DNA of 60,000 nt, from contig OX485804.1 in assembly GCA_950295325.1 (NCBI GenBank), positions 14,696,001 to 14,756,000 on the forward strand. Direction: 5' to 3'. This stretch comes from Polytrichum commune. Taxonomy: Eukaryota > Streptophyta > Polytrichopsida > Polytrichales > Polytrichaceae. Below the pieces are notes generated by a model. It was not told the DNA's origin and ran no database searches. It saw only the letters and a list, made by a program, of their open reading frames with translations. The position numbers and the translations under genes are program-made. Positions 37,857 to 52,230 of this stretch are shown here, piece after piece; positions within the stretch are counted from its first letter, which is position 1, and each line of letters opens with the position of its first letter.

Positions 37857-38340
37857 GGCCACTTCACACACGAGACTGAGAGCCCGTGACCATTAAACTT
37901 CAGGCACTCTCATTGGTGGAAAAGGCAGAGCCGGTCCAAGTTCGCTTCACACTACGCTTGAGGGACCAACATAGTATGTGAATGCAAGATGGATGTAAAA
38001 TCTACGTGGATTCCTACATGGCATTGAATGGATCTTGTTCCATGGTCATTTGAACTATTTTCAAAAACCATCTCTTGGAGGTAGGCCTAACACAAAACCA
38101 GGAGACCACGACACTCCAAACGCTCACAACCATTGGTTTATTCCATTTTATCATGTGTGAGGACCTGCATTGAAATAGCATTTGGTTGAGGGCCCGGTCA
38201 CATACAATTTCACACTACACTTGAGGTTCCATGACCACAGTACATGCTTTTGGAGGTGTCTTGGGACGGCCTTCGGAAACTTTTTTTGGGGATCTCACAA
38301 ATTCATGGTCATGGCTCTTGTCTCGTGTGTGAAGTGGCCC
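37857..38340 (-). mobile_element. MITE family A, copy 3 (inverted)
   Basis: It is the reverse complement of copies 1 and 2, starting ggccacttcacacacgagac and ending ...gtgtgtgaagtggccc. Internal blocks align in order (gcccgtgaccat, ccggtccaag, gggaccaac, aggtaggcctaacaca, ttggttgagggcccgg). The target duplication is not clear at the left edge. Confidence 0.8.
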
Positions 38341-41300
38341 TTTTCAATCACTTGAATGCTATGCTACTTAAATATGATGGAAATATTAGCTATCTATATT
38401 TTGATGTTAAATTCATAAAACACAACATATTATAATTTCGGACTTGGAAGTAGTCTAGTTTCACTTTAATGTCAGTTTCAAGCACGCAAACCATGGACTC
38501 CAACCTTTGTCTAGCTGTCCAGGCGATTAGGTGACGTGTCCACCACCTCATTGAACATATAAAGCATATTTTTCCCTTCTTCTTGAAATGTGCGTTTTCT
38601 GTTTTCAAATTTTGGAGTTTTTCAAGTGATCATAATTATCTATTTTCTAGCGATACTTGGACCATGTGTCACACGGTCAAGGGTTGGTATATAACCCATT
38701 CAAATTTGGGTCCGGAGGGGGAACAATATTATTGAACAATTATTGATGGATGATGTTTGTGGATAATGCAAAGGATCACGACTCTTTCCATCCTTCTTCT
38801 TGCCACAATGATTTGTACCAGGTAACGTTTGTGATCCATTGCAAACCTAATAAGTCGGTACCAAAATGTTTGACTGATAACACGATGATCTTCAATTCTT
38901 GCTTTCGAATGAATATGTATGTTACATTCCTTGACATTTAACCATTTTGGAAGCGACGTCCATTACGGATGACACACCGTACAGTATGTCAGATGTAATG
39001 GTTCACCAATATCAACCGATTCCATATGATTGTCATAGATTTGTGTTATGAAATTAATTAACTCTGAATTTTGTCAGAGACGGTGTTTTATGATCCATAC
39101 AAAATCATAAATGTGGCTGGGTCTCACATGCTTACTTTTTATTTCCTACTAGTCCACTTCTCCTAGGATATGAAACCCACAATTAGTACAAGACGGTTAG
39201 CAACGTAAATCAAGGTTGTAGCCGTCGTCCTCATATTAATGGAGCTCCTATGAACATCTTATTCATTACCAAAGTGAAGGTCCTTGTACTGATGAAATGA
39301 TCACTTAAGTCTCCCCAATCATGTTGACTATTGAACCTAGATTGGTTATCATATTCTAAACACGTATTTCAATCTCTTTTAGACACACATTTTTTTGGTA
39401 TCCATTTTTGGAACCACACTTGCCTACTTGCCACTTAAAAACTAGTGTTCAATAAGATGAGTAACCATATTAGACATGCCTATCATATTCTAGAGGGAAT
39501 TGTTAAATTGACCACGTAGTTTGTTAAAACGACCATAGAGACACGTCGTGTGGTGACATGACCTGTCAAAATTTGATTTGTCATGGCACACATGAAGAGG
39601 AGCAAGGTACCGGCTTTGCCTCCTCTTTCTTTGAATATCAAGAAATAACTACAATTGCTCAAAATTTAATAGGTAGTGTCAGCGCGTGATACGCCTCTCT
39701 AGTTGCTTTAACCAATGTGTGGTTGATTTAACAATCACCATTCTAAATTGTCGAGCGATATACCATCGTCCTAAATTGGTGTTTGAAATTCAATACTCGT
39801 TCTACATCATCATGACCACAATATTAGAACCAATGACCATATTGTATGCAACCGGGCTTTGCCATTGGTCGATTTGTTTCGTTGGGCGAAGGCAAGGCCA
39901 TGGATGGGTCAAGCTAGTGCTAAGCCCGATACATGACCACGAACTCATATCAATAACACATACTAGGTGCCTAAATGATTGCAATGTGGCCAAAGGGAGT
40001 GTTGATTCCTCTTGTTTGTTGTTCTTGAGCTTTGCGCCTTTAGACATAGACTTTCAAGCACATCGACCCAAGTCCGTGAGTACACAAAGTTAAACATGTA
40101 AGATGCTCGTCTTGCTCCACGATTTCTTGGAAGAGCCGCTCCCATCCGACCAAAATTTATCGCCTGTGCATCGACATAATCAATACGAAAGGAGTGGCAC
40201 TTGTAGATCCATCTAAGTAAGCGCAGACTTGCATGTGAAATCCGTATCGGTGAAGAAAAGTAGACATCGCCGATGTTCAGTGCTTTGCATTGAAATTGGG
40301 CTAGGGATTTGGGCTTGGGGTTCGTGGCGTCTATGTGGACTCATCCATCGTGGATGAAGGGGCTCTAGTAAAAATAAGTTCCTCTGCAAAGTTGAGACAG
40401 TTGAGCCAGTTGGAGTATCTAAGACTGATTTAGGGTTTTTGATGTGATTTACAAAGTCAAATGATCCAAAATTGTTGTTTTAAGATAGCGAAATAGTTCG
40501 CTACGTTTTGACCTTGCTAAAAGATGAGTTTGCATAGACATCATGAATCCATTGCGAAGGTGAAACACAATGAATAACTTCATAAGATGTAAATATTTAT
40601 TTTTAGATCATTTGATTTCGGAAATAGCATCACAAATCTTGTATTAGTGTAGTGGAGACAAGTTGGAATGATACGGTCCTCAACTTTGTAGGGAACTTGT
40701 TTTTTTTGTTGAAGCTCTTTTAATCCACAATGGTTAACTTGGCTAGTATTTAGGTAAATCTGGATTTTTGGCCAATTCCAAACTAAATAGCCGCCACACA
40801 TTTGCTTCAATATCTCCACTATGATGCCAAATGTTTGCTCACATCGTGTCCATGTCTTTCATATATAATCACGTACACAATGGTTACATGGTGAATACAA
40901 ATAACAACACTTCGAGTACAAGTGTTCACATTTCCAAAAACTACTTGATTTTTTCCATAATCATCAAAAGTTTGGAATACCTAAATACCATTTACTCTAA
41001 ATAGGCACCATAGACCTTGAGCCTCAAAATTGTACCACCAAACTAAATATTAATGCTTAGGTTCAAGGTATAATTTGGTACATGAAATCGATTGGCATGA
41101 AAAAACAATCACTACATAAACGTCGATGGTATATAAATAAAATGATACAAACCTAAGTGTACAATGAATAACCCATTGAATTGTTTACATTTAATATCAA
41201 CCTTACCAAGATAATTAAATTCTTGGATGATTCAAGAAACTAGTGTGGATTCATAAAATAAAAATGTGCATGTCATTCAACAACCAACAAATTAATTGAA

Positions 41301-41473
41301 CAAAAGTCCATTTTACAATTAGAACATGCTTGAGTTGTATCTACGATGCCTTGATAGGGTTTGATTTGTAGAGGTGATTTTGATCATATTAAAAACCGAT
41401 TCAATTTTCATTATTCACTAATTGATCATAAATATTTCACATTCCTATCCCTTCTAGCTCTTTTGAGAAATAT
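38341..41473. other. 3.1-kb interval with no supported gene
   Basis: A plus ORF at 39686-40093 and a minus ORF at 39802-40047 overlap, and neither is recognised. The rest is AT-rich with short ORFs only. Confidence 0.4.
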
Positions 41474-41554
41474 TTGCACCCCACAAACTATGCAGGCACC
41501 ACCAACCCCCCATATCACCACACAAAATTGACACTCCCCCTCCCTCCACCACAC

Positions 41555-41713
41555 CGGCATTACAAAGTGCATTCTTTCGTAATTGAGAAAATCATAGGTC
41601 TTGGACTTGACTCCTCCATCAACTCAAATAAAACCCACCACACCTACAAATGCCATAGGCACGGCTTTCTTGACTTTGACGACACATGGGAACCTGATGA
41701 TAATTTATTAACA
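41555..41713 (+). pseudogene. Chromodomain relic, probably from a chromovirus (Ty3/Gypsy) integrase tail
   Basis: The frame contains FVIEKIIG (from about 41576) and, after ~20 residues, TYKCHRHGFLDFDDTWEPDD up to NLL (about 41710). This fits the chromodomain pattern VEKIL...YLVKWKGF.D.DDTWEPE.NL, preceded by a Pro-rich linker (LPLPPPHRHYK) as in chromovirus integrases. No integrase catalytic core, reverse transcriptase or LTR was recognised around it, so it is an isolated decayed fragment. Confidence 0.5.
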
Positions 41714-41785
41714 CACACAATGACTATCAATGAACACAACATGACGTACTACCAAAACATTTTGAAACGAACATTGACATAAGCT

Positions 41786-43528
41786 TACACACTTCAACTT
41801 TATCCATAACAAACATTGCAAGCAACCCCAAAGTAGAGATACCCTATACATACACAGATCTCCGGACCTACCCAACATGCACATACACATACACAAGATT
41901 GAATGCAACCCAAGTGAAGACATCATAAGCTTACCGCACTTGTACAAAGACAACACAATGTAGATGAATATGACACTTATTGAAATATACGATCCAAATG
42001 GCTCCATGAACTTCAAACTACCCATTCTGGAAACTATACAACCAAACTCTTATTTGTTCATAATCCTAATCTTTAACCCTTGTTATCCCTATGGTTCTAC
42101 ATGGTTTCAAGATGAGTTAAAAAGTGAGGTTTGCAAGCTTGCTTTTATGAAGCATTCATGGAGCAAAATTGTTGACACAAAGTCAAATGACACAAATGTG
42201 TGGTTAGACCTTATATATAAGGCCATGAAGTTCATATAAATATTTTCTTCAAAAATATTTAAGAAGAACTTCATAAAATGGAGATGGCATCAACTTGCCA
42301 TGATATTTTATAGATATGTTCATTTTATAAAAACTTAAGAGTTATATGATCATATGTTCAAAGTGTGAACAATTTTTTTTAATGAAAATAGAATTGCGTC
42401 AATTAGTTCATCAAAGATGGCATTTTTCTTTCAAGTATTTTGTTCATGCACACATAATCAATACACCTGCCAAATTTGAAACGAAAATGATACAATGTAC
42501 AGTTATTATAATAATTTAATTTGAACTAGTTATCATCAATATATTAAGAATTTAAAATTTGTATTGGTTAACAACTCTTCTTTGGAGATAAATATCAAAC
42601 GAGGATTGAAAGTTAATAGTTTTCATGAATATACGGATTTCGTTGGGAGACCGTTCACACAATTGGGAGGTTGGCCTGAGGTCAATGAGGAACACCATTA
42701 TAAACCGAACCTTGTACACTCTCCCCATAAATATTCTCTTATTGAAAATGACTTCTTTTGGTGAGCTCAGGGGTAGTACCCTTGAGCTCAAGACCATAAT
42801 GTGGTTTCAAATAAGAACAGGGGGTTAACATTGGGAAAAAAATTGATCCCTTGCTACCATCTAAACGACTATAACCAACATGTGGGCCAGTCAATTTGCT
42901 ATTGAATGAATTTGTTGATTCAACGAATAGTAGTGAACTTGGACACATTGTAACAAATGGTTGTTTGGGACAAAGTGCTATGTCACCTTTCTAGTGTGAA
43001 TAAGGACAAACCTGCCCAAAATGTAGAGGAAATTTGGTGGGGTAGGGTTCGTATGTGCCAAATAGCTACTTCCATCTTCTCAAATTTGGGCCCACCTACT
43101 AACCTCCTCTTCCCAATCATCAAGGATGGAATTCTAGACCAACATTGGTTCTCTTGAGTCTCCAACTGGCCTTAATCTTCGGTGGCCGGCACTTGTAGGT
43201 TAAAGATTCTTTAGTGGGCACATGTAAGTCTAGCAGCCCTTAACCACGGCCCTCCACATTCTAGCATATTGTCAAAATATAGTTGGATGGTGGCTTGTGC
43301 TTAATTACATGCGTACACCTCTGACCCATTATTATCTAGAATCTAATGGACGAGCAACCTACATGAGAACTCACCATAAGGGTATGATGCCCATTGATAA
43401 ACTTGGTAAGCACGTCCCATCCAAATTGGACCCATTGCGCCAAACACAGTTGGTAGCATCTACACCAAGTGAAATATCCACATAATTTTAGACTATGTTA
43501 GTTTGCATGTTGACATGCTAATAAGAAA

Positions 43529-43559
<31 letters not shown>

Positions 43560-46234
43560 CATTTATCATTATATTTGAAACATCTTGTATGTAAGTAAAT
43601 ATGGACAAATTCTCAAATATTTACCTTTTGGTTGCTTCAATGCTATGGATAGATCCCCATATACACTTTTGTTATACATGAATTTATGGAAAATATATGA
43701 ATTCTTAGTACTTGGTTACATGTCATGTTATTAAATCTGAATCTGAATCTAAAAATAGAATATTTGATGGGAAATTTGTTATTTTGATTTTTGGGTTTTA
43801 AAATGGATAAATAAATGTTGAATAGTGAAAATAAAATTGCTATTATATTATCATAATCAACTTTACATACTCTATCAGAGGATCCTACCATACAATTCAA
43901 TCATAAGGTCCTATGTTAGAGTTCACCATATTATAAATATGGACTTGGACGTAGTCCAATTTTACTTTAATAGTAGTGAATTTTAATGGGTAAGGGGTAA
44001 TTTCCTTCAACCATCGGCAAAGGTTCAATTGAATCCATGTATAAAGGTAAGAAGCCAATAGGTAGCCTTCTCAAACTATATGTTAATTACCTTGCTCAAT
44101 CTTCTTCTTTTGTTTGTTTGTTTGGTTTGGTTATCCCTTTTGCTTCCTAGCTTATTGTTGTTGGTTACACTAGCTAGGTTTATAGCAGTTTATGGCATTT
44201 GTTGTTAGGTACGCTATTTATGAAGTGTTTAAATTAAGTATCTAGATGTTTTGAAGTGTCATGTTAATTAATTATTAACATGGTCACACTGATTCTCAAG
44301 GTTTTTTTTCCAATTTTTTTTTAAAAAGGGAATGAAATTTTTGTGGTATGCCAAAATCTAGTGGTGTAGCCCATTGGAGTACTTGAGATGATGATCTTAC
44401 GTTTTAGTATGCAATCTAGGAAGATATTATTGAATGTATTGATTTCAAGCATCATGTGTTTACACTTATGATCAACTTGTTGGTTATTATGTAACCTAGG
44501 CATATGCCTCATAACATTATCGAAGATACTAATGCAAGGCACATACATCAATGTAGATTTCTAGACATCCTACACCATAGTGCCTTTACCACTTTGGCAC
44601 TAATTAAACTATTTCAAGATTTGTTTTTGAAAAATAAATTTTAAACATTAAAAATAATGTATAAAAATTATAAATTTAGTTTAAATCCGGTATTGTTGAA
44701 TGTAAAATACTAATTATAACATTTGGTAGACTGTAAATAGCTGAAGTGGTAAAGATACTACAGTATTCAAACACTACACTTAATATGATATTTAGTATCC
44801 CTTAATATTTGGAGTTACACAATGCTATATCTTTTTAATTATTAATGTAAATTCTACCAAGAAAATATGTCAATGTTTTATGATGTCCAAACCATTTTGA
44901 CTTTTGTTGGCAAAAAAAATGAGGAATACATGAATGAGTTATAACATTGCGTAAATCCAAATAGTAAGTGACGCTAAATACAATATTTAGCGTAGTCTTA
45001 AGGAGTTTCGAACGCATATGTGTATTTTCAAGTTTGATATGCACATACCCATAATCACCCATTTGATGGAATCTTTAAGTAAGAAACTCTAATTCAAAAG
45101 GAAATTTGTTGATGTTCATCTAAATTGTGTTACAGTTGTGGGTATGTGATTTTCACTATGATCCCAGATCCCAGATATCCCGAAATGCTAGAAACAACCG
45201 GTATAGGTTACTGTACCTTATCCAGATTGGCAAAAGACATGCACAATCAAACAACAATTACAATTCCTTCAACATAATAGAGGCACTCTTCAGACCCTGA
45301 ACATGGGTTTGACGTAAAATGGACATGTTTCTTGAATGTGTGACCATTGATGTGCGACACTCTTAGAATTGCAATCTAAATTGAAGACACTCGCTACATT
45401 TTGAGATATTTTGTTTAATTGGTGTCCGATAGAGGCTCACATACTTCAAATCTTAGATGACACAACGAGTGCCTTTACCTCTCAACAGACAACAGAAACG
45501 GACACAATTCTGCCAATTTCAGGACTCTCGATTTGGCTCAATGATCGCACTGAAGAAGGCCCCTTAAGACTGTCAAAGATCTGCAATGCAATAGTAAGAA
45601 TTTTGTGGAGATGGTTTTCAAAGCACGCGATGAACAAAATGCTCACAAAAAATTGGACGCTGCACTAAACATCAGATTTCGTGTGGTCTGGACGATTCAT
45701 CGTCAACCCTTTTTTTGATTGTCTTGACACTTGGTGCTTCATGACTTACTCTAATTAACATGGCACACCAATATTAATGCCACATAATATCAGATGTTGA
45801 GTGAAGTACAACGGGACAATTGTAGATTTTCTTGTAGGTATGCATGGTTAGGGATTCTTGTTCTCCAACTTTCATTGATTAGATCTACAACTTGAATTTT
45901 GTGTTTGCATTAGTAAATCTATGACGAAACTTCAACAAAAATGGGATTCAAGCTCGGACTTCCCTTTGTTTAATTTTTTGGTTATTAGAAGAGTGTGTTG
46001 CATGTTGCTTTTAAACTCTCTTTGTTGATTCTGATTGTCACAAATTTCATATAATTGTACTCCCATTGTCAGAATTCTTGTTGAATTGTGGTACAATCTT
46101 TAAAGAGGTGTACATAGGATTTTTTTGTTGAGATTGAATACTACCAATTCACTTGGATTGTTCTCACTCCTTGTATCCCTTGAATCCTAAAATCAAGAAG
46201 TTGCTCATAGGTGGAATCACGGCAATTTTTCTTA
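41786..46234. other. 4.4-kb AT-rich interval with no supported gene
   Basis: It contains a (GT)n microsatellite at 43529-43556. A plus ORF at 45411-45668 is not recognised. I see no terminal repeats or coding signatures. Confidence 0.4.
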
Positions 46235-48745
46235 AAGTATGCAATCATCGAGGCAAGGAACAAGGAAGTTTATTGATGTTAATGGAAGGTTGCCTGATCA
46301 CCATTGCTTCATGACTTATGTTTGGAATCTCTTCTTCAAACCCTAAGGTAACTTCAAATGCCATGCGCTTGTCGATAATTATTTTCATGGATTGTGGCAG
46401 TAGAAGGAGAGGTTTCTCCTACCTTCGAGAAATTCAAGGTTGCCTACCGAGGACTTTCTTGGCTAAGGAAGTTCAACCTACTTCAACACATTGCAAGTTT
46501 GTTGAATTGAGCCACAAGCTTAAAGAGATTGTATGCATTATGAAAGAGGAAGTACTTCATAAACTTTGTAATGATTGAGACAAAATATGAGGAGCTACAT
46601 TGACAATTGAAGGTTGCTTGATTGCTAATTGTCTCATGAAATTTGTTTGAGTCTCACAATATTCTTAATGCGCTCAATTATCATTGTGCATTATATTTTG
46701 ATGGAGTAGTTGCAATTTTTTTATTTTTGTAGTGATTTATTCTAAGGAAACCTAAATTGCATGCAACAATTGTACACTCATCTTTGACTGCGAGTTTGTG
46801 ATTTTTCACATATTGATCTCCAAAATTCAAACACATATACATTATTGTGATGTATGAAGCCTGAGTCAATTCTGTCTCTGTCTCGACTGAGACAGTGATC
46901 TTCACCAATGGTTGTGGTGTACATACCTCCACTCTCAATTATATTCAACAATTCCTTGCAGGTAACCATGTATAAGTAGGTCACCCATCTAAATCATACC
47001 ATCTTCTTTGAACATTTGCATAGCAAGCAGCAAGAACGGTGACTAGGACCATAGAGGGGCAGTCAACACATGAAATTCAACATTGAATGTCCTGATAAGA
47101 TTGTGTGCAAGTTTGCTTTCACCCTGTGAAAGTATCAGAGAACAAACATAGATCCACTGATAATTAGCTCAATAGGAGGATAAGCAGATAGATTTCCAAG
47201 GAAGTTTTGATCTCTATGGTGAATGGAGACGACACACAAGAACATGAGCCAGTCAGACAGAAATGGCTTCCGTGAGGAGCTGAGCTTGAACACAAAATTG
47301 TACAGCGCACCTCAGTCTTCTTATCCAGATCAATGTGGTGAAGGATGTGAAACCGATACTGAATATGTTAACACCCGAGTGTCCTCACATAAAGCTCTAC
47401 CAGGGGCCTATTTGAATATCTCTGATCTTATGCTTCGCATCTGTAACAAATCATATATACATTTAGGCAACTTGGTGAAAGGTGAAAGCAGGTGAGCACT
47501 GACGCAGTTCCAAAACACCCAGCCGTCAACAACGCCATGTTGAGTGGACAGTTTGGGGATGGGCTGGGGCATTAGTTCATATGCACTAGTGCAATGGACA
47601 GGGACAGCACGGGCCCGAATTACTCTATTTTGGAAGGGGTAAACAGCGAGGACGCATGGGCACTAACGCAATCGTTGTTCCAGAGTCCCAAAACAACCGG
47701 CCATGGATGGCGGTATGTTGGTGCAGGGATGACCCAGGATAGTGCACGTCCAAACTAGTTTACACACATATGTAATGTACTCTCTAAAGTCTGTAGTTAT
47801 TGAGACAGGAATTAGGAGCCTCACTGACAATCAAAGGTTGCCTGATCGCCACAGCCTTACAACTTTTGTTCGAACGTCTGCTCTCAACCCCTAGTCTAAC
47901 TTCGGATGCCACAAGTATCTCGAGAATAGCTTGTGTGGATTGAGACAGAGAGAGCGTAGAACTGTATGCTAACTTCTACAAATTCAAGGCTGCCTGTTGA
48001 CGTCTCTGGCTACAAGTCTTAGAACCGTAATTCACCATGTCACAATTTTGTCGAATTGAGCCACAAGCTTGAAAGGATTTGTATGCTTTTGAGAAAGAGG
48101 TTTTCTTTCATAAAGTCTGTATCCATTGAGACAGAGGAATTATGAGCGTTATTGGAGGTTCTCTGATCACTATTGCCTTAAGACTTATGTTCGAATGTCT
48201 AATTTCAGATGCAGAAATTTTCTTGAGGATAATTTTGTGTGGAATGAGGGAAAGGAAGTACAAGTGTCTGGTATCCTCGACAAATTGAGGGCTGCACGTT
48301 GAGGTTTTCTAGCTACAAATTTTTGACCCCTAATTCAACATCTCGAAAGTTTGCCGAATTGAGCCATAAGCCTAAACAGATTGTGTGCAATTTGAAAGAG
48401 GAGTTCTTGCAATTAGTATGTAATCATCCAAACAGAGGAATGAGGAGCTTCATTGACAATTGAAGCAGGGCTGATCACCATTGGTCTCATGACTTCTATT
48501 TGGATGTCTTCTTCAATCCCCGAGCTAACTCCAGAGTCCATGTGCCATGCGTTTGTCGACAATAGTTTGTGTGGATTGAGATAGAGGAAGTAGAAGCTCC
48601 GCTACCTTCGACAGACTCACTATTGCCCTGTTGAGCTCTTCTAACTGCATCTGCACAATGTTCAACCGTAATTCAACATGTCGCATATATGTCTAATTGC
48701 ACCACAAGCTTGAAGCCTGAGTTTGTGTGAAGCATGAGTTAGGGA
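46235..48745. repeat. ~300-340-bp diverged tandem repeat, five units, interrupted by unrelated sequence
   Basis: Units start with a tatgyaatcattgagacagaggaa-like string at about 46235, 46562 (truncated), 47791, 48115 and 48415. Each later carries gaattgagccacaagctt, at 46504, 48053 and 48356, with a diverged copy near 48694. Between about 46660 and 47790 unrelated sequence intervenes, including a 90-codon ATG ORF (47223-47495, plus strand) of unknown nature and a weak ~170-bp duplication at 47495-47760. Repeats are too diverged to be coding in one shared frame. Confidence 0.7.
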
Positions 48746-51575
48746 GTCTCAAGTATTTCTTTCAATTAGACCATAAGTTGATATTAGCCTCTAACTCACG
48801 GAGGCCACCCACCCTCGCCCCTAAGGGCGGGATAATGGCGAGGCTGCGCCTCACTGCCCGCCCGGCTTGCCCGGCAGTGGGGTGGCCGCAGGCCGACAAC
48901 TCCTCAAGCTTCTCACTACACACACAAGCACAAAGAACTCATTTTTTGCGAAGGACACCACTTTCATGGCCACCTCTCGAAGAGCAGAATGCGTTAGAAT
49001 GAATCCGACGGACGCAGGAATCAGAAAGGTATACACTGCAACGGCCAGAAAAAGGAACAGAAAGAGACTCTAAGGCACTGTATGTCATGGAGACAATGCT
49101 GCGTGGCACACTACACACCGTAGGTTAAACTGCAATGCAGTTAAAGATTTCCCAGATTTCATATCTACCATTTTTCTTATGATCTCCATCAACCTTCGCA
49201 GTGGCGTCAACAACCGCATACACCATATCGTCAGGAAGAGTTTAAAATCCAGCAGGGTATCTAAGCCTGAATGTTTTCGAAGTGAAGTCACGCAGCCGGG
49301 TGCTGAGCACAGAGCGAACTATTCTTTCGCGTTTTACTAAAGAATGTGGTGCGCTGGGTACACGTACCGGCATACCCTGTTTTTTGGACTGCCCCTCAGG
49401 GGACCCAACCAAAGAAGATAAAATTGAAGGAGTAGTTGTTACCTGGACGTGGAGGAGCACTATTCGTTGCAGGTTGGGCAACTAGTTGTTGATCGCACTG
49501 ATAGCGTGTGTAGCACTTAAATACAAGTGATTTAATAAAGCACTTCAAGTTTCATGTGGTTGCCATTTGTCCATCTGGTAATGTGTATGAATAGTTGGCA
49601 ATGCTTAGACTTCAACCAGTTGGGACAGATGATACAGTCATGAGCAAGCATCTGGTAGTCATGGTTGCTGAGCAGGAATTGGCCTGACCTATCTTTTGGA
49701 TGCAGAAATTATGCATCAATTGTTGGATTCCAGGGCCAGATAATCAAGTTTTCGCACTGATAATTATTCAGAAAAAATTAACCTCATTGACAAGTAGTTT
49801 TGGAGCAGGAAGTCTGTGGATAAAGAATCCCACCACTCGGTGGCCTGTTATGTAGATTTTGTTCACTCCCTAGTTCAGTAACACATTCGGGGCAGCTGAA
49901 GGTGGTCTTGGAAGTGAGTGCACACCAGGAAGGATTACATGCAGGTGGATCTAACGACAGCAATCAGAGGAATTTTCACAATGAAGTCGGTCCTCAGGTG
50001 CAAGGATTCATACCGAAGCCTGGAAATCTATATATGGTGCCTAGATCCGATTCGGGTAATGAATGAGAGAATCCATGTAAGTCGCGGCATTTGTAGAGGA
50101 GATCGAGTTGGCATGCATCCCCGACCAACTTCTCACCAGCATTGAGTGAGTCCTGACTTGTCCCAGTTAATTGAGTGCAGATCGAGAGGATGCCCCTCAC
50201 CTACACCACACCCTTCTTTCATAGCATCCGCTATGCCGGACCTTCCAAAGTCGTTTATAAACCCCAAAAAACTGCGAAATCTAAACATTCTTCTTTGCTA
50301 TTACAGCGTGCCGCCCCCCCCCCCTCCCCAAGCGTGCAAAGATCACCGTAAAGCAGATGATGAGGTCATACACCCTTGATACCCCTCTTGAGAACTCCAA
50401 GGAAACCGGGGATCGTTTATTGGGTAGACAAGATTAACACTATCCACAAGCAGAGTTTGCAAATCAATGTTTGGAGGTTAAAACGATGTAGTTTTGAAGT
50501 ATTTTCGTCTTTGTGCACTCTGCACTAATTCTATCCGTGTGACTGATGAGGGCTCTAGCATGGATTCAAATCACATGATCGTGTGTACCGATAGTATTGA
50601 CTTGCCTCTAGCTACATGAAGTCCTTATCCAACCAATTATCGCTTTGCGGTGTCGAGAGGTTCTTCTGAGATGTCTTGCAAACACGGATCCATTTAGCGC
50701 CCTGCATGGAGGTGTCCTGTCAAGGTTGTCATTGGAGTGGAGGCTGCATCTTCATGCCCATAAGGTTTGCAGCAGTATTCAGCAATTCACAGACATACAA
50801 GCCCCGAGATCGAGTTCGACGTTTATCTTTGCGCTTGGGGCAATGATGCAGTTAATGAGGTGAAACCGAGACGCGTCAATTGCTGGTTGAAAACTATTTC
50901 CAACCCCCTGCGGTGCCCGCAAGGGCGCCCTAGAATTTCTGGAAGGTCTGTCAAAGTGTTGGACCTCACAATCTAACCTAATACGTGTATTGCAACCTTG
51001 AGAAATAAATTCTGTGAAAGTGGCGGTTTTATTAGAGTTTCTTATTGGAAAATCAAGTGTTACATGGATTAAAATTGTTGCTGCAAAAGAGCTCGGAGTT
51101 TGCCAAAGCATGACAAATGGGGAATTCTTCGCTCTTAAGTTTTAGTGTTCTGAACATTCTCGCCTCATCCTTGGCACTCTGATAGTGTTAGAAGTCAGCG
51201 CGCGTGCAAAGGACATGTAGAGCAAGATGCATGAACCATGGACATCTCCGATTCCCAAGTGCACCATGTCCTCCACTAAGTTACGGTAGATGTGTCCATG
51301 TTTCATGACTCGATCTTTTTGTTACCTCTTCAAGTGTTCATGCGATATTTTTGAACGAATTGTTCTTTTAGAGGTATGAAAGTTTATTGAAGTCAAGTTT
51401 GTGCAATAGAACCAAGCAGATCTACCAAATCCCTCATTTGTTGAACAAATTTATAATTCTGCCTTCTATATCTTAGCCATTTATTTATTTTCTTCCAAAC
51501 AGGGATAATATCATACTATCAGTTCTAGGCGTTATCAAGAAGACTTCAAAACATTCAATATTTCCCGTCAAACCG
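48746..51575. other. 2.8-kb interval with no supported gene
   Basis: A GC-rich patch at about 48790-48900 (cgcccggcttgcccggcagt and its surroundings) stands out. Several short ORFs (49085-49291 minus, 49282-49485 plus, 50645-50863 plus) are unrecognised. Poly-C lies near 50313. Confidence 0.35.
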
Positions 51576-51860
51576 CACTACAACAGATTGGGTATTTTGT
51601 GACTAGGGAAATATGACTGGGGATGACTGGTGACTACATGCAGTCACATTTTTCCAGGCCTTGACCTTTGGGGTGTACGAAATTCAAAAATATGACTCGC
51701 AGTCATATTTTACTGTCGTATTCGGCAAATGTACTGTATACGGCGTATGGGAACGCCGACTGCCTTTATAGGGAACAACGGGGAACGTGTATGGTGGACG
51801 CCCAATCATATGTGGCAGTCATATTTTTCTGCGAGTCATATTCTTCAGTCACATTCTGAC
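51576..51860. promoter_or_regulatory. CACTA terminus and subterminal transposase-binding-type motifs
   Basis: After the terminal CACTA, copies of ATATGACT and its complement AGTCATAT (or AGTCACAT) occur at about 51609, 51639, 51690, 51701, 51809, 51828 and 51846, in both orientations. In En/Spm such subterminal repeats bind the element-encoded TnpA. That role is inferred here from position and repetition. Confidence 0.65.
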
Positions 51861-52230
51861 TAAGACCATTTTTTTCCTTTTTTTGGGCAACCCTTGATAA
51901 TTCAGGCTGCCCTAGACGGGCCTCTTGTGTTTTTGCCCCATGACTCATTATCTAGTATTATGGTTTGGATTATTTATTTAATAATGAAAGATTTTGGTCA
52001 AAATTAAGTACTTTGTGTGTTATAGTATGAACGGCAATGAAAATTGGGAATGGCCTATGTTTATTTATTGAATAATTAATTGATTGATGTTTTAGGGAGT
52101 ATAGGGGGGAAATTGGGGAGGAAATTTGATTCTTACTATTGCCAAAAGACTAATTGAACATGTATATAATTGAACTTAAATATATACCCACCTAAGTTTC
52201 AATTATACAACTTCTTGCTCGGACGGGAAG

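Noticed and set aside
39686-40093. 135-codon plus ORF with an overlapping 81-codon minus ORF
   Set aside because: Neither resembles a known family, no splice or repeat context supports either, and this length occurs by chance in the window.
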